Assembly: GCA_002299125.1 (NCBI GenBank)
Contig: DBNU01000007.1
Span: 1-11,679, forward strand
Length of the DNA stretch: 11,679 bases
Source: Proteobacteria bacterium UBA664
GTDB taxonomy: Bacteria; Pseudomonadota; Gammaproteobacteria; UBA7966
Direction of reading: 5' to 3'
Shown here: piece by piece, positions 7,087 through 11,679 of the stretch
How positions within the stretch are numbered: position 1 is the first letter of the stretch
Layout of the letters: each line of letters opens with the position of its first letter
Made by a program: the position numbers and the translations under genes
The notes under the pieces: generated by a model
Databases searched by the model: none
Told to the model about the DNA's origin: nothing
The model's input: only the letters and a program-made list of their open reading frames with translations

Positions 7087-7833
7087 TCAGTCGCCGCGTC
7101 GAAATGCGAAGCCCGCGAACATCGCGTCGAGCGCCTGCAGCGTTGCCGCCGCAGGATAGTCTCGATCCACGGGCGGTAGCATCGACCCCGGCGTCGGGCG
7201 ACACAGTTGCACGGCGTACCGGCTGACCCCGGCCTCTGCCAATGAACCGGCCAGCGCCAACAGCGCCGTGTCGTCGAGCAGCGCCGGATGGGCCGTCGTA
7301 CGGCACTCGAAGTCCACAGCGCCCGTGAGCAGCAGGTCCAGTGCGGCCCGCGGCCCCCGCACGCTGCCCGGCCTGCCGGTCAGATCGTCGTAGGCTCGGT
7401 CGTTGGCGAGCGCCGCCTTCACGTCCAGGCCCACCCAGTCGAGCACCGGCAGTAAGGCCGCGAGCCGCTGCGGGTAGATGCCCGCGGTGTGGAGGCCGAC
7501 GCGAAAGCCCAGGGCGCGGACGGCCGCCGCCGCCGCCGGCAGGGCCGGGTCAAGGGTCGGCTCCCCGCCGCTGAAGACGACGGCGTCGATCAGTCCGGCG
7601 CGCCGGCAGAGCCAGGCCGCGAACGTGGGCCAGTCGCTGCCAGCGGGCCCTCCGCGTGCCTGCAGGTGCGGGTTGTGGCAGTAGCGGCAGCGCCACGGGC
7701 AGCCCTGCACGAAGACGACGGCGGCCAGGGCACCTGGGAAATCGATGCTCGTGAAGGGGGTCACGCCGCCGATGCACAGGCCGCTGGCGGGGCGCGAGGT
7801 CAGGACTTGCTCGCCCGCGCTTCCTCGAAGCAC
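7087..7833 (-). CDS. nrdG: Anaerobic ribonucleotide reductase activating protein (radical SAM, NrdG type)
   Basis: This activase uses a 4Fe-4S cluster and S-adenosylmethionine to form the glycyl radical on class III ribonucleotide reductase. The radical-SAM signature is CPWRCRYCHNP, with Cys45, Cys49 and Cys52 of the 248-residue reading. SGGEPTLDP (88-96) is the SAM-contact motif, and GLDVKAAL with a following AYDDLTGR match the NrdG2-like subgroup; IGGVTPFTSIDFPG is its usual opening. The start is uncertain. The frame opens at a GTG at 7833, inside the small glycyl-radical gene and without a good ribosome site. Relatives generally begin about ten residues before IGG, which would suit a CTG at 7805 overlapping the upstream TGA as CTGA. 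Position after the two nrdD parts supports the role. Function is firm; the first ~10 residues are not. Confidence 0.92.
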   Translation of the reverse strand: MLRGSAGEQVLTSRPASGLCIGGVTPFTSIDFPGALAAVVFVQGCPWRCRYCHNPHLQARGGPAGSDWPTFAAWLCRRAGLIDAVVFSGGEPTLDPALPAAAAAVRALGFRVGLHTAGIYPQRLAALLPVLDWVGLDVKAALANDRAYDDLTGRPGSVRGPRAALDLLLTGAVDFECRTTAHPALLDDTALLALAGSLAEAGVSRYAVQLCRPTPGSMLPPVDRDYPAAATLQALDAMFAGFAFRRGD

Positions 7834-8027
7834 CGGCGCTCAGAGAACTCGCCCTGTTTGCCGGTGTTGAACGACGACACCGGGCGGTGATAGCCCATCA
7901 CGCGGGTCCAGATCTCACAGCGCTGACGCTCGTCGTCGGCCAGGCTGATCCCGGTATCGGTGCGGGGGGCGGTGCCGGCGGATGACGACGGGGAGTCGGC
8001 GGCGACAGGGTGGATGGTTGCGGTCAT
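7800..8027 (-). CDS. nrdD: Separate glycyl-radical domain of class III ribonucleotide reductase
   Basis: A 75-residue protein carrying what is normally the C-terminal end of NrdD. Its second half, CEIWTRVMGYHRPVSSFN then GKQGEFSERRCFEE, contains RVMGY, the glycyl-radical motif, so Gly45 should carry the radical. The first ~28 residues are Ala/Ser/Thr-rich and probably flexible. The ATG at 8027 has AGAGGAG eight bases upstream; an in-frame ATG at 8060 is less likely. It lies 71 bases after the NrdD stop in another reading frame and overlaps the start of nrdG. It must presumably bind the large NrdD protein to place the glycine near the thiyl cysteine. I recall short 'NrdD' entries of this kind in other proteobacteria but cannot check. 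The good ribosome site and intact motif argue against a decayed fragment. Confidence 0.88.
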   Translation of the reverse strand: MTATIHPVAADSPSSSAGTAPRTDTGISLADDERQRCEIWTRVMGYHRPVSSFNTGKQGEFSERRCFEEARASKS

Positions 8028-8035
8028 GGGTGGAT

Positions 8036-8042
8036 CTCCTCT
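8036..8042 (-). promoter_or_regulatory. Shine-Dalgarno of the small glycyl-radical gene
   Basis: AGAGGAG on the minus strand, eight bases before the ATG at 8027. It shows that the detached domain is translated from its own start and is not merely a frameshift remnant of the gene in front. Confidence 0.75.
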
Positions 8043-8063
8043 CGGGGTGGGCCAGGGCATGGG

Positions 8064-8085
8064 GCCGCTCTCCTGCGGGAGCGGC
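8064..8085. repeat. REP-like hairpin between the two nrdD parts
   Basis: GCCGCTC (8064-8070) and GAGCGGC (8079-8085) pair exactly, and CC/GG inside can extend the stem with one bulged base. With the neighbouring CCCTCACCCCG (read on the minus strand) it resembles the widespread extragenic palindrome with consensus near CTCCCGCAGGAG. It lies 13-35 bases past the large NrdD stop, filling most of the 71-base gap. Confidence 0.6.
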
Positions 8086-8098
8086 ACGGGGTGAGGGC

Positions 8099-10117
8099 TC
8101 AGAGGGTGTGCAGAGCCTGCGCCTGCCTGCTTGCCAGCCGCTCTGCATCGCAACGTGGGCAGAAATCATGGTGCCCGCGCAGATAGCCATGCGTCGGGCA
8201 GATCGAGAAGGTCGGCGTGACGGTGAGGTAGGGCAGGCGGAAGCGCCCCAGGGCGCGCCTGACGAGTTCGCGGCAGGCAGCCGCGCTCGACAGTGCCTCG
8301 CTCATGTACAGATGCAGCACGGTGCCGCCGGTGTACTTGCGTTGCAGCTCCTCCTGGCGCTCGAGCGCCTCGAAGGGATCGTCGGTGAAGCCCACCGGCA
8401 ACTGCGAGCTGTTGGTGTAGTAGGGCTGCGCGGCCGTGCCCGCCTGCAGGATCCCGGGGAAGCGCTTGCGGTCCTCCTTCGCGAAGCGGTAGGTCGTGCC
8501 CTCGGCCGGGGTGGCCTCGAGGTTGTACAGATGCCCGGTCTCTTCCTGGAACTCGACCATGCGCGAACGCACGTGGTCGAGCAGCCGCAGCGCGAACGCA
8601 TGACCCCACGGCGTGGTGATGTCGTCCCGGTCGTGCGTGAAGTTCCGGATCGCCTCGTTGATGCCGTTCACACCCAGCGTCGAGAAGTGGTTGCGGAGCG
8701 TGCCGAGGTAGCGCCGGGTGTAGGGGAACAGCCCCTGGTCGATCAGGCGCTGGACGACCTTGCGCTTGAGCTCGAGGCTGTCGCGACCCAGCGCGAGCAG
8801 CCTGTCGAGGCCTGCCAGCAGCCCCACCTCGTCGCCGGCGCAGAGATATCCCAGCCGCGCGCAGTTGACGGTGACCACCCCGACCGAGCCGGTCTGTTCG
8901 GCGGATCCGAACAACCCATTGCCGCGCTTGAGCAGTTCGCGCAGATCGAGCTGCAGGCGGCAGCACATGCTGCGCACCATGTGCGGTTCGAGGTCGGAGT
9001 TGACGAAATTCTGGAAGTACGGCAGACCGTAGCGCGCCGTCATCTCGAACAGCGCCTCGGCGTTGGCACTTTCCCAGTCGAAGTCCCTGGTGATGTTGTA
9101 GGTCGGGATCGGAAAGGTGAACACCCGCCCACGGGCGTCGCCGGCCATCATCACCTCGATGTAGGCGCGGTTGATCAGATCCATCTCGGCCTGCAGCTCG
9201 CCGTAGGTGCAGGACATCGCCGTGCCGCCGATCACCGGCACCTGATCGCGCAGATCCTCAGGACAGGTCCAGTCGAAGGTCAGGTTGGTGAAGGGGGTCT
9301 GCGTGCCCCAGCGCGACGGCACGTTGAGGTTGTGGATCAGCTCCTGCAGGCACTGGCGCACCTGCGCGTAATCGAGGCCATCCTTCCTCACGAAGGGCGC
9401 GAGGCAGGTGTCGAAGGAGCTGAAAGCCTGCGCGCCGGCCCACTCGTTCTGCAAGGTGCCGAGGAAGTTGACGATCTGGCCGACTGCGCTCGACAGGTGC
9501 CGGGGCGGGCCGGCCTCGACCTTGCCCGGCACCCCGTTCAGACCCTCGTTCAGCAGCGTGCGCAGGCTCCAGCCGGCGCAGTAGCCCGAGAGCATGTCCA
9601 GATCGTGGATGTGGAGGTCGCCGTCGCGGTGGGCGTGGCCGACTTCGGGCGGATAGACGTGATCCAGCCAGTAGTTGGCGATCACCTTGCCCGAGACGTT
9701 GAGAATGAGCCCGCCCAGCGACCAGCCCTGGTTGGCGTTGGCGTTGATGCGCCAGTCGCGTTGCTGCAGGTACTCCTCCATCGCCGCCTGCACATCCACG
9801 AGCGTCCTGGTCGTATCACGCAGCCGCTGGTGCTGGTCGCGATAGACGCTGTAGGCGCGGAGCGTGCGTCGCCAGCCGGCGTCGAAGAGGATTGCTTCGA
9901 CCAGATCCTGGATCTGTTCGATGTGTGGTGTGGCCGCACCGAGCTGCGCGAGTCGCGGCAGTACGCCCAGCGTGGTGAGCCGCTCGGCCTCATCAGTGCC
10001 AAATTCGCCGGTCACGGCGGCGGCGCGCTCGATCGCGCGCGTGATCTTCCCGGCGTCGAAGGCGACCACGCGGCCGTCGCGTTTGATGACGCTTCTGAGG
10101 TTGCATCGCTCGGACAT
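8099..10117 (-). CDS. nrdD: Anaerobic (class III) ribonucleoside-triphosphate reductase, large part without the glycyl-radical segment
   Basis: A 672-residue NrdD that converts ribonucleoside triphosphates to deoxy forms without oxygen. Residues ~8-95 are an ATP-cone allosteric domain (VIKRDGRVVAFDAGKI near the start). The barrel follows, with GYCAGWSL (Cys180) and MCCRLQLD (Cys385/386), the expected counterparts of the two active-site cysteines (phage T4 Cys79 and Cys290). GSVGVVTVNCARLGYL and YYTNSSQLPVGF are strongly family-like. The C-terminal zinc region is CPTHGYLRGHHDFCPRC (640-656), a CxxH...CxxC version. The protein then stops after 16 more residues, where a usual NrdD would continue into RVxGY; that segment is the separate small ORF downstream. 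The ATG at 10117 is chosen because AGGGG lies five bases upstream; a GTG two codons earlier is the alternative. Control appears to be by FNR and NrdR, with both kinds of site upstream. Confidence 0.95.
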   Translation of the reverse strand: MSERCNLRSVIKRDGRVVAFDAGKITRAIERAAAVTGEFGTDEAERLTTLGVLPRLAQLGAATPHIEQIQDLVEAILFDAGWRRTLRAYSVYRDQHQRLRDTTRTLVDVQAAMEEYLQQRDWRINANANQGWSLGGLILNVSGKVIANYWLDHVYPPEVGHAHRDGDLHIHDLDMLSGYCAGWSLRTLLNEGLNGVPGKVEAGPPRHLSSAVGQIVNFLGTLQNEWAGAQAFSSFDTCLAPFVRKDGLDYAQVRQCLQELIHNLNVPSRWGTQTPFTNLTFDWTCPEDLRDQVPVIGGTAMSCTYGELQAEMDLINRAYIEVMMAGDARGRVFTFPIPTYNITRDFDWESANAEALFEMTARYGLPYFQNFVNSDLEPHMVRSMCCRLQLDLRELLKRGNGLFGSAEQTGSVGVVTVNCARLGYLCAGDEVGLLAGLDRLLALGRDSLELKRKVVQRLIDQGLFPYTRRYLGTLRNHFSTLGVNGINEAIRNFTHDRDDITTPWGHAFALRLLDHVRSRMVEFQEETGHLYNLEATPAEGTTYRFAKEDRKRFPGILQAGTAAQPYYTNSSQLPVGFTDDPFEALERQEELQRKYTGGTVLHLYMSEALSSAAACRELVRRALGRFRLPYLTVTPTFSICPTHGYLRGHHDFCPRCDAERLASRQAQALHTL

Positions 10118-10129
10118 ACCCACCCCTGA

Positions 10130-10145
10130 ACACCAGATCTAGTGA
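10130..10145 (-). promoter_or_regulatory. NrdR box, start-proximal
   Basis: On the minus strand this reads TCACTAGATCTGGTGT, matching 12 of 16 positions of the NrdR box consensus acaCwAtATaTwGtgt. It ends 13 bases before the nrdD ATG and is exactly 32 bases from the second box, three helical turns, the usual tandem arrangement for this repressor. Confidence 0.8.
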
Positions 10146-10161
10146 TGTGATGAGAGTCTGT

Positions 10162-10177
10162 GCACAAGATATGGGTT
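10162..10177 (-). promoter_or_regulatory. NrdR box, promoter-proximal
   Basis: On the minus strand this reads AACCCATATCTTGTGC, matching 11 of 16 consensus positions. It is separated from the start-proximal box by exactly 16 bases. It covers a possible -10 element (TATCTT, 10166-10171), a position suited to repression. Confidence 0.75.
10166..10171 (-). promoter_or_regulatory. Candidate -10 element of the nrdD promoter
   Basis: TATCTT on the minus strand, four of six matches to TATAAT. If used, transcription would begin near 10159, placing the FNR box centre about 59-60 bases upstream, close to the -61.5 class I position. A class II geometry (-41.5) would instead start near 10177 but has a poorer -10. 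No good -35 is visible. Confidence 0.35.
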
Positions 10178-10186
10178 CTGCGACTG

Positions 10187-10208
10187 ATCGCCGGGGAAAC
10201 CCGGCGAT
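10187..10208. repeat. Perfect 9-bp inverted repeat between FNR and NrdR sites
   Basis: ATCGCCGGG (10187-10195) and CCCGGCGAT (10200-10208) are exact reverse complements with a four-base loop (GAAA on the plus strand, TTTC on the minus). It starts three bases from the FNR box. It could be an extra operator, a stem in a plus-strand RNA capped by a GNRA-type loop, or a stem shielding the promoter from read-through. Confidence 0.7.
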
Positions 10209-10211
10209 ACC

Positions 10212-10225
10212 TTGATCTGGATCAA
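10212..10225 (-). promoter_or_regulatory. FNR/Anr box upstream of nrdD
   Basis: TTGAT-N4-ATCAA is a perfect match to the FNR family consensus, lying 95-108 bases upstream of the nrdD start codon. It predicts activation of the nrd operon when oxygen is absent. CRP-family relatives with similar consensus (such as Dnr) could bind too. Confidence 0.88.
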
Positions 10226-10400
10226 CGCGCGCTCGAGCGGCTGGGACCTGCCCGGCCGGTGCCACTGCACCGGGCAACCGCGCGCTCGCGTCCGGGGACG
10301 GGCCGGGGCCACCGGCCCTCTGTCGTTGATGGTGTCCTCGCCCGGGGCCGCAGAGCGCGGGTGTGAAGGTCGCCGGTCCTGGTCTGGGCGCGATTTTGCG

Positions 10401-10429
10401 GAAGCGTGACGGTCATCGCGCATTTCGCC
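10401..10429. repeat. Dispersed intergenic repeat, copy 2
   Basis: This matches 1767-1795 at 25 of 29 positions, with CATCGCGCATTTCGCC identical. Further along, GGCCCCTCATCGGGATGG (10510-10527) matches 1520-1537, within the signal-peptide coding part of the protease gene, at 17 of 18 positions, so several short blocks are shared between the upstream regions of the two extracellular-protein genes. Confidence 0.55.
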
Positions 10430-10551
10430 CTCCCCGGCGTGCCGTTCGCCTCAAGTCACTGGGCGGGACTCCCGATAGCTCGGCTGCTGCGATCGCTCCG
10501 TGGCCCCTCGGCCCCTCATCGGGATGGGCCCCATTCTCAGGACTACCAGGC

Positions 10552-11679
10552 ATGACCGACACGACCCAGACCCTTGGCGGAACGGGTGGCCATGCAGGAC
10601 GCATCGATGAGGCACTGGATCGTGCCGGCCCCGTCTACAGCGCGCGCGACGAAGAGGACTACGCGGCGTTCACGCTCGATGCCGAGGCCGACCTGCGCGA
10701 GACGGCGGTGGGAGGTGGGCGGTCCGGCGGTCAGCACCTGAATCCCTCCGGCGCAGCGCCGGAGACCCCGGGGGTGCTGCTGACATCGGCCGCAGCCGGG
10801 ATCGACGCGACCCTCGTGCCCGGGTCTGCGGCTCGGGTCCCGTTTGCTGCCGAGCGGGGGGGCGTTCACGGCGACACGCCCGGCCTCGCGCTGGGCGAGG
10901 CTCCGCTGCTGCCCTCGTCGCCATTCGCCAGTGCCGCTTCCTCGGGCGCGGCAAACGCGGTCGGGTGGATCGACGCGGGGTCCTTCGATAGGGCTGGGCT
11001 GATTGATGATCTGCCCGCCCTGACGCTGCCGACAGAGACGCCGACTACCGATCTCCCGGTGCCGGGTGGCGTGCGCGAGGGTGCGACTCCGCGGCCTGGC
11101 GTAATCCTGGCGGAGCAGGGCCTCCTCGGCATGGTCACGGCCGATCTGCTTTCCACAGACCCGGCAGCGGGGGGCGTGACCGCTGGCGCGAGCGCGGCGG
11201 CACCAGCCCACGGCGATTCCCAGAGCCCGCAGCCTACGGCACCGGTAGTTCCGGGCACATCGGCTGATGGTGTCGCATCCGCTGGTCCCCAGACTGGCGC
11301 CAGTCGCGGGCGTCGCCTTGCCGGGCAGCAAGCCGAGGGTGGCGGCGGGGCGGACACGGGTGGCGCGGGTTCGGCCGCGAATCAGGCTTCGGCACCCAGT
11401 GCACCGGGCGGCAGCGGTGGAACCCAGATGCCGCCGAGCGTTGACGCGGGTGCAGGGACCGGCGGAGCGGGAGCGCCACCGAGCGGCGGGACCAGCAATG
11501 ATGGAGGGGCCTCCGGGGGCAGTGGGCAGGCATCGGATTCGAGTCCCATCCGAGCGGTGCCAGGAGGACCGGTTGCGCCTGTTGCGGGAGCAGGGCCTCA
11601 ACCACCGCTCGGCGACTGGGGCTCTGCCGAAGGTGCCAAGGTGGAGGCAATCCTCCATGGCGGTGACGGCAATGACCGC
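10552..11679 (+). CDS. N-terminal part of a large low-complexity protein entering RTX-type Ca2+-binding repeats; 3' end beyond the window
   Basis: 376 residues from ATG (AGGA nine bases upstream) and open at the right edge. There is no signal peptide and no membrane segment. Residues 1-60 are acidic and polar; the remainder is rich in Gly, Ala, Pro, Ser and Thr. From about residue 245 it becomes a Gly-Gly-rich low-complexity stretch (GGAG, GGSG, PSGG types). The last residues are AILHGGDGNDR, the start of a GGxGxDxL nonapeptide as in hemolysin-type calcium-binding repeats. Such proteins fold in external Ca2+ and leave the cell by a type I exporter using a C-terminal signal, which explains the lack of a signal peptide. 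Its job (adhesin, enzyme, S-layer-like) cannot be seen. The third codon position is strongly G/C, supporting this frame over the antisense one. Only one partial repeat is visible, so the RTX call is moderately sure. Confidence 0.75.
   Translation, partial: MTDTTQTLGGTGGHAGRIDEALDRAGPVYSARDEEDYAAFTLDAEADLRETAVGGGRSGGQHLNPSGAAPETPGVLLTSAAAGIDATLVPGSAARVPFAAERGGVHGDTPGLALGEAPLLPSSPFASAASSGAANAVGWIDAGSFDRAGLIDDLPALTLPTETPTTDLPVPGGVREGATPRPGVILAEQGLLGMVTADLLSTDPAAGGVTAGASAAAPAHGDSQSPQPTAPVVPGTSADGVASAGPQTGASRGRRLAGQQAEGGGGADTGGAGSAANQASAPSAPGGSGGTQMPPSVDAGAGTGGAGAPPSGGTSNDGGASGGSGQASDSSPIRAVPGGPVAPVAGAGPQPPLGDWGSAEGAKVEAILHGGDGNDR

Larger units (their letters stand above)
10118..10551. other. Divergent intergenic control region between nrdD and the RTX-type gene
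   Basis: These 434 bases separate two divergent genes and hold no recognisable coding sequence. The nrdD side has tandem NrdR boxes, a 9-bp inverted repeat and an FNR box. The middle is very GC-rich with two short stems: CCGGTG/CACCGG (10256-10273) and GGGCCGG/CCGGCCC (10300-10318). The right side holds the second copy of the dispersed repeat (10401-10429). AGGA nine bases before the ATG at 10552 may serve as the ribosome site of the right-hand gene. No clear promoter for that gene was found. Confidence 0.7.

Noticed and set aside
7982..10129. 715-codon plus-strand open frame opposite nrdD
   Set aside because: It is antisense to a firmly identified NrdD, shows no domain, and its composition is that of a GC-rich shadow frame.
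10227..10400. tRNA, CRISPR or structured RNA in the GC-rich middle of the divergent region
   Set aside because: There is no cloverleaf, no regularly spaced repeats, and only two short stems that are common at this GC content.
10543..11658. 371-codon minus-strand open frame opposite the RTX-type gene
   Set aside because: Arg/Pro/Ser/Cys-rich with no domain. The plus frame has a plausible ribosome site, G/C third positions and ends in a calcium-repeat motif.

Overview
The window is GC-rich DNA from a proteobacterium. A perfect FNR/Anr site, tandem NrdR boxes, palindromic REP-type intergenic repeats and the gene set all suit a gammaproteobacterium living at least partly without oxygen. A purple-sulfur-bacterium-like lineage is my guess only; no rRNA or other lineage marker is present. 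Seven genes are complete and two run off the ends. Eight lie on the minus strand and only the last is on the plus strand.

Layout. (1) 1-1579, minus: a secreted subtilisin-family (S8) protease with signal peptide, propeptide and complete catalytic triad; its C-terminus lies beyond the left edge. (2) 1580-2163: intergenic, with a classic 8-bp-stem REP hairpin, a second REP-like hairpin, an inverted repeat in the protease upstream region, and one copy of a ~29-bp dispersed repeat. (3) 6972 down to 2164, minus: a tight four-gene run, phosphoribosyltransferase, archease, RtcB RNA ligase, then a CopA-type Cu(I) P-type ATPase. Gaps are 13, 10 and 4 bases, with Shine-Dalgarno sequences at or next to the upstream stop codons, so one coupled transcript is likely. 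(4) 10117 down to 7087, minus: a class III (oxygen-sensitive) ribonucleotide reductase operon. NrdD ends just after its zinc-binding region and lacks the glycyl-radical segment. That segment is on a separate 75-residue ORF, with a REP-like hairpin between the two. NrdG, the radical-SAM activase, follows and overlaps the small ORF. (5) 10118-10551: the divergent control region, with the FNR box, a perfect 9-bp inverted repeat and two NrdR boxes in order toward nrdD, plus a second copy of the dispersed repeat on the other side. (6) 10552-11679, plus: the start of a large low-complexity protein without signal peptide whose last visible residues begin a GGxGxD calcium-binding (RTX) repeat; it is probably exported by a type I system.

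How they work together. The nrd operon supplies deoxynucleotides without oxygen, and its control region reads as activation by FNR in anoxia with feedback repression by NrdR. RtcB and archease form an RNA ligation/repair pair; the phosphoribosyltransferase and copper exporter are co-transcribed by position, but their functional link to RNA repair is unknown. The protease and RTX-type protein are extracellular products at the two ends. No tRNA, rRNA, CRISPR array, transposase or integrase was seen.
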